NCBI GenBank assembly: GCA_015067485.1
Contig: SVMJ01000001.1
Coordinates: 1 to 64,000, forward strand
Direction of reading: 5' to 3'
Source: Oscillospiraceae bacterium
GTDB taxonomy: Bacteria; Bacillota; Clostridia; Oscillospirales; JAAYXM01
Length of the DNA: 64,000 nt
This document shows positions 50,966 to 59,806 of this stretch, in pieces. The position numbers were made by a program, and so were the translations under genes. Each line of letters starts with the position of its first letter. The stretch's first letter is position 1. The notes beneath the pieces are model-generated. The model was not told where the DNA came from, did no database searches, and saw only the letters and a list, made by a program, of their open reading frames with translations.

Positions 50966-53431
50966 TTATACACCCAGTTTTGCGCGGCGCAACTTTTCAC
51001 CGTCGGTGAAGTTGCCGTTCGGAGTGTAACCCGGAATCGGCATGATCTTTTCATGGATGGTATCAATGATCCAATCTGCCTGCGGGAAGAAGTCTGCATC
51101 CAATTCATAGCATGGAGTGATCCAGTTGCGTGCACCAACAACACAAACCGGTGCATCCAAATCATCAAAGCAAACTTCAGAGATGTTCTGTGCGATATCG
51201 TTCAGGATCGAGCCGCGTGCACAAGCATCACTTGCAAGCACAATGCGTCCGGTCTTCTTGACAGATTCAATAACCTTGTCATAGTTGAACGGAACGATGG
51301 AACGAGCATCAATTACTTCTGCAGAAATGCCGTACTTTTCTTCCAGAATCTTTGCCGCATCCAATGCACGGTAGAGAGTTGCACCAATGGTCAAAATGGT
51401 AACATCGGTACCAACCTTCTTGACATCCGGTTCACCGAACGGGATTTCGTAACTACCTTCCGGAACGCCTTCCTTCACAAACTGTTCGCCAACATCGTAA
51501 ATACGCTGGCTTTCGAAGAAGATGACCGGATCGGTGCCATTGAGCGCAGTGTTCATGAGACCCTTAGCATCGTACGGGGTGGTCGGGAATACGCACTTCA
51601 GTCCCGGAATGTGAGCGATCATGGAAGACCAGTCCTGAGAATGCTGTGCGCCGTACTTAGAGCCAACAGAGATTCTCAAAACGACCGGCATCTTCAGAAT
51701 ACCAGCACTCATGGACTGCCATTTAGCGAGCTGGTTGAAGACTTCGTCGCCTGCACGGCCAAGGAAGTCGCAGTACATCAGTTCAACGATCGCACGACCG
51801 CCGCACATTGCATAACCGACTGCACTACCAACGATTGCCGCTTCGGAAATCGGAGAGTTGAAGAAACGGTGATACGGGATCGCTTCGGTAAGTCCACGGT
51901 AAACCGCGAATGCACCACCCCAGTCACGGTTATCTTCGCCGTATGCGACCAAAGTCGGGTCTTCATAGAACTTATCCAAAATTGCTTCGAAGATACCGTC
52001 ACGCAACTGGTAAACCTTGTTCTTGGAAACAGGCTTGCCGTTTGCATCGAATGCATAGCGTTCTTTCTTTGCGATCTGCTTTACGCGCGGATTTTCTTCC
52101 TTCGGCATCAAAACGTCGCATGCACGGTCTTCCATCTTTGCAATCTTGCCATTGGAGAACATGAGATCTTCGAGCATCTTCGGATTTGCTTTCAAATCCA
52201 TACGCGGAGAAACGCTTTCATCAACAGCAAGTTTGCATGCACGAGTAATAAGTGCAGTAACATCTGCATGAATTGCATCGAATTCTTCCTTGGTTGCAAT
52301 TTTTGCATCAATCAACTTTGCAGAGAAGCTCTTAAGTACATCTTCATTGACCCATGCTTCGATTTCTTCCGGAGTACGGTAGCTGGACGCATCGGACGGA
52401 GAATGACCGGTAACACGATAAGTCAGAACATCGAGCAGGACCGGACCTTCCTTCTTGTCAATCAGTTCTTTCTTTCTACGCATTGCATCGATGACTGCGA
52501 GCGGGTTGTAACCGTCAACACGTTCTGCATGCATCTGATTCGGAGCAATACCTGCACCGATACGAGCCGGCATATTGTAACCCATGGTTTCACCGATGGT
52601 CTGACCGCCCATGCCGTACATGTTATCGAAGATGTTGAAGATGAGCGGGAGCCCGCCGCTGTGTGCTTCATCCCACAACTGATGGAACTGATCCATCACG
52701 GACATATTCATTGCTTCCCAAACCGGACCGCAGCCCAAAGAAGCGTCACCGATATTACAGATAACAAGACCCTTCTTCTCATTGACTTTCTTATACAAAG
52801 CTGCACCCAACGCAATCGTGCCGCTGCCGCCAACGATTGCGTTGTTCGGATAAATACCAAACGGGGTGAAGAATGCGTGCATGGAGCCGCCGAGACCGCG
52901 GTTAAAGCCGGTGGTTCTTGCAAAGATTTCAGCCAAAGCACCGTAAATCAAGAATTCGATCGCAAGTTCCTTGACCGAAAGTTTTTCGTCTTCGATGACT
53001 TTCAAAATTGCGCCGTCAAAGAATTCTTCCATGATGGTGTAGAGTTCTTTGTCATCGAGTTTTTCGATGCAGGAAAGACCCTTTGCAAGGATTTCGCCGT
53101 GGCTTCTATGGGAACCGAAGATGAAGTCATCCTTGTCCAAAATATATGCCTGACCGACCGCAGATGCTTCCTGACCGGTCGACAAGTGTGCCGGACCCGG
53201 GTTGTTGTAGTCAACACCGTTGTAAGAACTGGTGGTCTTGATGGAATACAACATAGTTTCAAACTCACGAATGATTGCCATGTCGCGGTAGATACGCATG
53301 AAGTCAGCTTTGGTGTAAATCTTGCTTTCTTCTTCGATGGTCTTGTTGTATTGGTTGACCGGAATGTCTTCAAAATGAATCATTCCGCTCTTTCTGCATT
53401 CTTTCGGATCTAAAAATTGAGATTTCGGCAT
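50966..53431 (-). CDS. 2-oxoacid dehydrogenase E1, fused alpha+beta subunits (pyruvate/acetoin dehydrogenase type)
   Basis: Alpha half: GSHRSHGEILAKG...GGSMHAF...NIGDASLGCG; beta half: VAYGEDNRDWGGAFAVYRGLTEAI...FFNSPISEAAIVGSAVGYAMCGGRAIVELMYCDF. Confidence 0.92.
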   Translation of the reverse strand: MPKSQFLDPKECRKSGMIHFEDIPVNQYNKTIEEESKIYTKADFMRIYRDMAIIREFETMLYSIKTTSSYNGVDYNNPGPAHLSTGQEASAVGQAYILDKDDFIFGSHRSHGEILAKGLSCIEKLDDKELYTIMEEFFDGAILKVIEDEKLSVKELAIEFLIYGALAEIFARTTGFNRGLGGSMHAFFTPFGIYPNNAIVGGSGTIALGAALYKKVNEKKGLVICNIGDASLGCGPVWEAMNMSVMDQFHQLWDEAHSGGLPLIFNIFDNMYGMGGQTIGETMGYNMPARIGAGIAPNQMHAERVDGYNPLAVIDAMRRKKELIDKKEGPVLLDVLTYRVTGHSPSDASSYRTPEEIEAWVNEDVLKSFSAKLIDAKIATKEEFDAIHADVTALITRACKLAVDESVSPRMDLKANPKMLEDLMFSNGKIAKMEDRACDVLMPKEENPRVKQIAKKERYAFDANGKPVSKNKVYQLRDGIFEAILDKFYEDPTLVAYGEDNRDWGGAFAVYRGLTEAIPYHRFFNSPISEAAIVGSAVGYAMCGGRAIVELMYCDFLGRAGDEVFNQLAKWQSMSAGILKMPVVLRISVGSKYGAQHSQDWSSMIAHIPGLKCVFPTTPYDAKGLMNTALNGTDPVIFFESQRIYDVGEQFVKEGVPEGSYEIPFGEPDVKKVGTDVTILTIGATLYRALDAAKILEEKYGISAEVIDARSIVPFNYDKVIESVKKTGRIVLASDACARGSILNDIAQNISEVCFDDLDAPVCVVGARNWITPCYELDADFFPQADWIIDTIHEKIMPIPGYTPNGNFTDGEKLRRAKLGV

Positions 53432-53444
53432 TTCTGTCCACTCC

Positions 53445-54806
53445 TTACTTTAATTTGAAAATCGCTTCGCGAATGATTTCACAAACTGTCGGATGCGGGA
53501 AGACCATTTCCTTGACATCCGAAACACGCATTTCGCATTCCACCATCATTGCGGCACTGAAAATGATCTCGGAAGCATAACTGCCGATCATATGTACCCC
53601 GATGATTTTGTCGGTTTTCTCTTCCACGAGCACTTTGCAGATTCCGTCATACTCGGTGTTTTCCGCCACATAACGACCACTGTACATCATGCTGACAGTC
53701 GACTTCTTGTAGCGAATTCCTTTCTTGGTTGCGCTCTCTTCGGTTTCACCAACGCCTGCAACTTCCGGATTGGTGTAAACAACTGCAGGGATCGCATGAT
53801 AACGCATGACATCGCGTTTTCCGAGAATGTGGTTGACCGCAACTTCTGCTTCGCGATATGCAGTGTGTGCAAGCATTGACTTGCCGTTGACATCGCCGAC
53901 CGCATAAACACCCGGAATATTGGTACGGCAGAACTGATCGGTGACAACAGCGCCACGCTCTGTCGCAACCCCGATGCTTTCAAGCCCAATCCCATTGGTT
54001 GCCGCGCGGCGACCAATAGAAACCAAAACACAATCCGCCTTGACTTTCTGGGTCTTGCCTTCAAATTCAAAGGTAACAGAATCGCTTCCGAGCGCGGTAA
54101 CTTTTGCACCGAGTTTGAAGTCAATTCCCTTCTTTGTATAACTCTTGCAGAGCAGATCCGAGATTTCTCGATCCATAGCACCTGCGATGTTCGGGAGCAT
54201 TTCCAAAACGGTTACTTTACTGCCTGCAGAATTGAAATAGGACGCCATTTCCAAACCGATGACACCACCGCCAATGACCGCCATGGTCTTTGGAACGGTT
54301 GTCATATCGAGCAGCTCGCGGTTGGTCACTGCAAAACCTGCATCGAGTGCTTCTTTCAACCCCGGAATCGGCGGAACAACCGGCATGGATCCTGCAGCGA
54401 TGATCAAGTTCTTACCACTGACCACTTCATCACCGACGCGGACGTTATATCCTTCGCCTTTTCCTTCAATGATGCCTTCGCATTCATAGATTTTGACCTT
54501 GCCGGCCTTCAGCGCGCCTTTAACACCTGCAACCAGTTTCTTAACGACTGCATCTTTGCGCGCAACGACCGCTGCATGGTCGATCCCCGAGCCGTCGACA
54601 GTAACACCGTAGTCGGAACTGTGCTTGGTGTAGTCATAAATCTTTGCAGAGTTGAGCAAAGTCTTGGTCGGCACACAGCCTTCATTTAAGCAAACGCCGC
54701 CAACCGAGCGTTTTTCGATCAAAGCGACCGAAAGACCTGCTTCTGCCGCGCGTTCTGCGGCAAGATATCCACCCGGGCCACCGCCCAGTACTACCAAATC
54801 ATACAT
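53445..54806 (-). CDS. lpdA: Dihydrolipoyl dehydrogenase (E3)
   Basis: VLGGGPGGYLAAERAAEAG, GGVCLNEGCVPTKTLL disulfide motif, HPTVCEIIREA. Confidence 0.96.
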   Translation of the reverse strand: MYDLVVLGGGPGGYLAAERAAEAGLSVALIEKRSVGGVCLNEGCVPTKTLLNSAKIYDYTKHSSDYGVTVDGSGIDHAAVVARKDAVVKKLVAGVKGALKAGKVKIYECEGIIEGKGEGYNVRVGDEVVSGKNLIIAAGSMPVVPPIPGLKEALDAGFAVTNRELLDMTTVPKTMAVIGGGVIGLEMASYFNSAGSKVTVLEMLPNIAGAMDREISDLLCKSYTKKGIDFKLGAKVTALGSDSVTFEFEGKTQKVKADCVLVSIGRRAATNGIGLESIGVATERGAVVTDQFCRTNIPGVYAVGDVNGKSMLAHTAYREAEVAVNHILGKRDVMRYHAIPAVVYTNPEVAGVGETEESATKKGIRYKKSTVSMMYSGRYVAENTEYDGICKVLVEEKTDKIIGVHMIGSYASEIIFSAAMMVECEMRVSDVKEMVFPHPTVCEIIREAIFKLK

Positions 54807-54818
54807 ACTATTTCCTCC

Positions 54819-56126
54819 TTATGCGCCCAAAACCATCGAGAAGTTTTCGAGTGCGACGACGAGTTCCTTTAAGAATCTTGCAACCGGCGCACCGTCGAGT
54901 GCTCTGTGGTCGAAGGTCAGAGAGAGTCCCATTGCCGGATAGGTCTTGATTTCGCCGTTTACTTCACGCACACGGGTAGTGGTTGCGCAAACGCCAAGGA
55001 TCGCGACCTGCGGCGGATTGATGATCGGAGTGAAGCTTTCCACGCCCATACTGCCAAGGTTGGAAACGGTGAAGGTGCCGCCCTTGAGCAGGTCAGGGCT
55101 ACAAGCACCATTGCGGCACATACCGCAAACGGATTTTGCTTGGTTGGAAATTTCCTTGAGGGACATCTTGTTTGCGTTGAAGATGGTCGGAACCATCAGT
55201 CCGCGTTCGGTATCGGTCGCAACGCCGAGATGGACGTTCTTAAAGAGAAGCATCTTATCATCGTAATAATGCGCGTTGAATTCCGGATTGTTCATCAAAA
55301 CGCGGGAAACCGCAAACAAAATCATGTCATTGATGGTAACTTTGTCCATGCCGTATGCTTCACCCTGTGCTTTGAGCAGTTTGCGATAATTGAGAATCGC
55401 AGTTGCATCAAAGGTGGTGTTGAAGGTAAGCTGTGCCATGTTGGACAGCGAGTTGTGCATGGATTTTGCAATGACCTTGCGGATGTTGGAGTGCTTGACT
55501 TCTTCATAATCCAATCCGTTGTCAACAGGTGCAACAACAGCTGCCGGAGCACTTGCAAGGTCTGCAGTGGAAACGCGACCACCGATGCCGGTGCCGGAAA
55601 CTGCATCTGCGCCCTGTGCCGCATAAGTAGTGCACTTTCCTTCTGCGATCAGCTTTTCAATGTCACGTTCAATCACGCGACCATTCGGTCCGGTCGCTTC
55701 TACCAGATTCAGATTTGCACAAGATCTTTCCGCCAGGTTCTTTGCACGCGGGGATATCTTCATTTCCGAACCCGCAGTTGCAGTAACGGTTGCAGTTACA
55801 ACAGGTGCCGCAACAGTTTCAGCAGGCTTTTCTTCTACTGCTTCCGCAGCTTCCGCGCCTTCCGGGCGGAATGCGCTGACGTCTTCCCCTTCGTCGCCGA
55901 TGACACAGACGTTCAAGAGACACGGAACATCGTCGCCTTCTTCGAAGAAGATTTCAAGAAGCGTACCACCGACCTTTGCAGTTTCTTCAAAACTTGCTTT
56001 GTCGGTTTCATAGGAGAACAGAACATCACCGATTTCGACTTTGTCGCCTTTCTTCTTGTTCCATTCCGCAATGATACAACTTTCAACAGACTGACCCTGA
56101 CGGGGCATAATTACCGGTGTTGCCAT
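54819..56126 (-). CDS. Dihydrolipoamide acyltransferase (E2) with one lipoyl domain
   Basis: ETDKASFEE lipoyl site; E3-binding motif SPRAKNLAERSCANLNLVEATGPNGRVIERDIEKL; catalytic FDHRALDGAPVARFL. Confidence 0.95.
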   Translation of the reverse strand: MATPVIMPRQGQSVESCIIAEWNKKKGDKVEIGDVLFSYETDKASFEETAKVGGTLLEIFFEEGDDVPCLLNVCVIGDEGEDVSAFRPEGAEAAEAVEEKPAETVAAPVVTATVTATAGSEMKISPRAKNLAERSCANLNLVEATGPNGRVIERDIEKLIAEGKCTTYAAQGADAVSGTGIGGRVSTADLASAPAAVVAPVDNGLDYEEVKHSNIRKVIAKSMHNSLSNMAQLTFNTTFDATAILNYRKLLKAQGEAYGMDKVTINDMILFAVSRVLMNNPEFNAHYYDDKMLLFKNVHLGVATDTERGLMVPTIFNANKMSLKEISNQAKSVCGMCRNGACSPDLLKGGTFTVSNLGSMGVESFTPIINPPQVAILGVCATTTRVREVNGEIKTYPAMGLSLTFDHRALDGAPVARFLKELVVALENFSMVLGA

Positions 56127-56148
56127 TCTAAATTACCACCTTTCCTAT

Positions 56149-57402
56149 TTATCGGTTTGCAAGCAGATACTGTTCTGCTTCTGCACACCACAACCCGTTA
56201 TTACGGGAAACGATTTCATCGAGTGCTTTGAAGAACGGATCGCTCTCGCCGAGTGCTTTGAAGTCAGCAATCGCGGTGAGCGGCATATCCACATGCGTAT
56301 AAATCAGTTTCTTGCCACCCTTGATGTTCGGCAGATTCAGCGTTGCTTCCGCAGCACTGTCGATACCGCCGACGTGTGTGATCATAACAGACGGATTGAG
56401 TTTCCCGTCTTTGATCATATCAAGAGATTCGATCATGTCCGCAGTGCTGCCACCGGTGGTCCCGATGATGTGCGTTGCGCTGTAATGGACATTGTAAAAG
56501 TTGACGCTTGCGGAGAATGCATGATCGGTCGGACCTGCAAAGAAGTTCATACAACCGTCATGTGCCAAAACCTGATCACCAAGTTCCACAACAGGCTTGA
56601 CCGGTGCCATGATGAACACGTCGTCATAACCTGCGCCACCCGTGAGACCCATCAGATATTCGCACGGATTTTCGAGCGTTGCGGTATTGACGTAAATCAA
56701 TTCAACCCCGTTATTTTTTGCATCTTCCACGGTGAGCACTTCTGCCGCGCGAGCAAGACGTGCATCGTCAATATCGGTAACCACCATACGCTTCGGCTTA
56801 CGGTCGCAATGTACCGCATAGTCGACTGCACCGAGACCCATCGGACCTGCACCTGCCATCAGGATCAGGTTTCCGCCTTCGCGAATGCCCATGATGTGTT
56901 CGGGAGAACTCGGGTTGGTGTGATAGAACGCATGGTACGCGCCGACGATGCAGGACATGGGTTCTGCCAAAGAACCGTAGAAGTATGCATCGCCTTCATA
57001 ATCGAGCAGGCAGTTCTGAATCATAACTTCTGCCGGGAGGATCACATAAGTAGCGCAACCACCACAGTATGCGTAAGAATAACCCGGCGCTTCCGGACCA
57101 CCCTTATAGTTGATCGCAGGCTGAATGGAGAACTTCTGTCCGGCAGCAAACTGATTCTTCCAGTTTTCGCCTACTTCAACGATCTTACCGCAGAATTCAT
57201 GACCGATGATGATCGGATTTTCCGCAACGTTGTCGGGAACACGCTTGTGTTCGCCACCCTGAACCGCCGCTTTGTAACTGGACATACAAATACTGTCGGT
57301 TACGATTTCAGCCAGGATTTCATCCGGACCGATTGCGGGAAGTTCAAACGACTCCAAACGCATATCATTTTTTCCGTAAAGACGTACTGCTTTTGTCTGC
57401 AT
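56149..57402 (-). CDS. Zinc-binding alcohol dehydrogenase, L-sorbose-1-phosphate reductase-like
   Basis: KAVRLYGKNDMRLESFELPAIGPDEILAEIVTDSICMSSYKAAVQG...NPIIIGHEFCGKIVEVG...GAGPMGLGAVDYA. Confidence 0.82.
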   Translation of the reverse strand: MQTKAVRLYGKNDMRLESFELPAIGPDEILAEIVTDSICMSSYKAAVQGGEHKRVPDNVAENPIIIGHEFCGKIVEVGENWKNQFAAGQKFSIQPAINYKGGPEAPGYSYAYCGGCATYVILPAEVMIQNCLLDYEGDAYFYGSLAEPMSCIVGAYHAFYHTNPSSPEHIMGIREGGNLILMAGAGPMGLGAVDYAVHCDRKPKRMVVTDIDDARLARAAEVLTVEDAKNNGVELIYVNTATLENPCEYLMGLTGGAGYDDVFIMAPVKPVVELGDQVLAHDGCMNFFAGPTDHAFSASVNFYNVHYSATHIIGTTGGSTADMIESLDMIKDGKLNPSVMITHVGGIDSAAEATLNLPNIKGGKKLIYTHVDMPLTAIADFKALGESDPFFKALDEIVSRNNGLWCAEAEQYLLANR

Positions 57403-57446
57403 AATGACACCTCTTTCTATTTGTTTGAAACGAACATTTCTGTTCC

Positions 57447-58202
57447 TTATACGACTTTGACACCAAGGTTTGTGAAATACTCACGCATTTCCTGTGGGAA
57501 TGCGCTATCGCAAACCAAAACGTCGATCTCATCCGCCTGCGCAAAGGTATACGGCATGGAAAGCCCGATTTTGGTGCTATCCATTAAGAGAATTTTTTGT
57601 TTTGCTTTTTTGAGAACCATGCGTTTCAATTCGCAATCATTGACTCCGCCGCAAGAGAACCCGGATTCGACCGAAAAGGCGGTGGATGCAATGAACGCTT
57701 GGTCGATATTGAGCCGTTCAATACACGAAAGTGCTTGCGGTCCCGAAACAGAAATACTGTTCCGACTGGCTTCCCCGCCGATGAGATTCAGCGTGGTCTG
57801 ATCCAAGCGCAGAAGCTCCAACGCGATGTTGATGCCGCTTGTGGAAATGAGCAAGCGCTTATTCGGCATACGCTCGGCAAGCGCCATTGTAGTACTGCCT
57901 GAGTCTAAATAAATGGACGTATGCTCTTTGACCATTTCTGCCGCCTTTTCACCGATTTCGCGTTTCTTTTCGGTGTTAAGCGAAAGACGTCTGGAAAACA
58001 CATCTTCCACCAAGCGGTTGATCGACTTGACCGACTTCGCACCACCGTGGATTCGGATGATGCTTCCTTCCTGCTCCAACGCTTCCAGATCACGGCGAAT
58101 CGTCATCTCGGAAACATCCGGAACCAAGTCTTTTAATTCACCCAAGAACACTTCGTGTTTGCGCTGAATATAATCGTTAATTTGTTGTCTTCTTACATTC
58201 AT
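57447..58202 (-). CDS. DeoR/GlpR family transcriptional regulator
   Basis: HTH EVFLGELKDLVPDVSEMTIRRDLEALEQEGSIIRIHGGA; DeoRC sugar-phosphate domain; ATG at 58202 with SD ggaggtg. Confidence 0.94.
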   Translation of the reverse strand: MNVRRQQINDYIQRKHEVFLGELKDLVPDVSEMTIRRDLEALEQEGSIIRIHGGAKSVKSINRLVEDVFSRRLSLNTEKKREIGEKAAEMVKEHTSIYLDSGSTTMALAERMPNKRLLISTSGINIALELLRLDQTTLNLIGGEASRNSISVSGPQALSCIERLNIDQAFIASTAFSVESGFSCGGVNDCELKRMVLKKAKQKILLMDSTKIGLSMPYTFAQADEIDVLVCDSAFPQEMREYFTNLGVKVV

Positions 58203-58262
58203 TGCCACACCTCCGTGTGCGAAATTAACAAAAATAAGTAAATTTCAAACACATGTAAACAT

Positions 58263-58291
58263 AGTGTACCATTCTTTTCTAAAAATTGCAA
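58263..58291 (-). promoter_or_regulatory. Candidate promoter of the deoR operon (TTGCAA-N17-TACACT)
   Basis: -35 at 58286-58291, -10 at 58263-58268. Confidence 0.6.
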
Positions 58292-58386
58292 GTGATAAAA
58301 CACAGAAAAATTCTCTTTTTCTTGGAACTTTTTACAGATTTTCCCGTCTACCCAAATAGAGATAGAATTTTCGGGAGGGTGTTCCT

Positions 58387-59001
58387 ATGAAAAAGATACG
58401 AGTTATGATCGGCTTATTGTGTGCTGTTGTTCTACTGGTGTCCTTTGGACTAGTTGATTATATCTTGAATTTGAAATCAGCCGATGATTTTCTTCCTGAA
58501 ACTGAACCCGCTGAAACGATCCCCCAAAATACAACCTTAAAAGAACCGCCTACACTGACTGTGGGCTGCGGCTTGAAAGAAGCGAACGCCCTGCGTGGAA
58601 CAACTTCTTGGACGTATCAAAATGCAGATGGAACAGTGACGGGAATTGAAGCGGACGGCATGCATCCGTTACAAGCCAAAAAGCATATGCCATCAATCCC
58701 ACTCAAAAACAGAACTATCGAGTCAAGGCTTGATGCACATTTATTTTGGAGCATATCTCCCGACGATGTTGCAGTCCGTTGTTGGCACGAAACAGACTGG
58801 GGAGAACCAGGTGCTGAAAGCGAAGAAATCCCGGTAAATATTCTTATGGTTGACTCCAATATTGAAACCGCACCAATTTTTTGTATTCCGCTAAAAAACG
58901 GAAACTACATTTATGAGATTATCGCCGAATGGAATCGAGAAACGTATCACGGGAGAACCCACTACAGTTTTTATACTGTTCAACCATCAAGCGTCAAATG
59001 A
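58387..59001 (+). CDS. Secreted/membrane-anchored hypothetical protein with C-terminal Ig-like segment
   Basis: N-terminal TM/signal; ...NGNYIYEIIAEWNRETYHGRTHYSFYTVQ; SD ggagggtg. Confidence 0.7.
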   Translation: MKKIRVMIGLLCAVVLLVSFGLVDYILNLKSADDFLPETEPAETIPQNTTLKEPPTLTVGCGLKEANALRGTTSWTYQNADGTVTGIEADGMHPLQAKKHMPSIPLKNRTIESRLDAHLFWSISPDDVAVRCWHETDWGEPGAESEEIPVNILMVDSNIETAPIFCIPLKNGNYIYEIIAEWNRETYHGRTHYSFYTVQPSSVK

Positions 59002-59012
59002 TATTGATATGT

Positions 59013-59044
59013 AAAAAGAGCGATTGAATCATCAATCGCTCTTT
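59013..59044. terminator. Intrinsic terminator
   Basis: AAAGAGCGATTGAATCATCAATCGCTCTTT. Confidence 0.83.
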
Positions 59045-59052
59045 AATATTGA

Positions 59053-59511
59053 TTAGTTTCTTGCACGGTGTTTCCCCCACCAATAGCCGCAAGCAAAAAC
59101 AAGCATCATGAATACGACAGCAAATATTTGCATAGAAAGCATGATGGTATAAGTTTGAGATCCAAATGCGGTGATAATCCAGCCAAACAAATATGTGGGA
59201 ACCGATGCAGAAAAATATTGAGACAGTGCGGCAAGCACAAGGTTTCTTGTGTCAGCCGTATGAAACCAAAACTGCCATATGTAAATGAGAAGTGAGAGTA
59301 TCCCGGTCGCATTTGCAATCAAAATCGAAGCAAACACATTCCAGCCACTCTGTGCAAACTTTTTCCCAAGATAAAACCAAAAAATCGTGGTTGCAATGGG
59401 AAGAAGTGTGAAACTCGCACTTCCGATGACGGGTACCATGATAGAGAAATTGATCAAACACCCGATTAAGAACGGAATGAATGTCAAAAGTACCAATACA
59501 CTTCTCTTCAT
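59053..59511 (-). CDS. Hypothetical membrane protein (four predicted TM)
   Basis: Hydrophobic 152-aa ORF, operonic spacing with 59521-59805. Confidence 0.65.
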   Translation of the reverse strand: MKRSVLVLLTFIPFLIGCLINFSIMVPVIGSASFTLLPIATTIFWFYLGKKFAQSGWNVFASILIANATGILSLLIYIWQFWFHTADTRNLVLAALSQYFSASVPTYLFGWIITAFGSQTYTIMLSMQIFAVVFMMLVFACGYWWGKHRARN

Positions 59512-59520
59512 ACGTATCTC

Positions 59521-59805
59521 CTATTCAACCGCTACGATCACTTTCAAACTCTGTCCTTCTTTTTCCTCATAGGAAATCGTGATCTGCTCTGCAGTTTCTT
59601 CTGCGATACTGAGTTTTTCCGCTACCTCATCGTCAAAAAAGAGAAAGGACTGCACACTACCGTCTTCCAAAATCACTTCCACCGTGCGATTGTCGATCAA
59701 ACCCGTCACCGTAGCACCTATCTGCTCATATGTCGGAGCTTGATACACACGGCATCCACACAAACAAAGAAGCATCAAAGAAATTGCTAAGATTTTTTTC
59801 TTCAT
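59521..59805 (-). CDS. Small putative lipoprotein
   Basis: MKKKILAISLMLLCLCGCRVYQ lipobox; between rarA and membrane protein. Confidence 0.7.
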   Translation of the reverse strand: MKKKILAISLMLLCLCGCRVYQAPTYEQIGATVTGLIDNRTVEVILEDGSVQSFLFFDDEVAEKLSIAEETAEQITISYEEKEGQSLKVIVAVE

Positions 59806-59806
59806 C

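Noticed and set aside
50861-53413. 850-aa + strand ORF antisense to E1
   Set aside because: Codon-aligned shadow ORF; no recognisable domain, and E1 on the minus strand is clear.
54906-57801. 441-aa and 502-aa + strand ORFs antisense to E2 and sorE/deoR
   Set aside because: Same codon-bias artefact.
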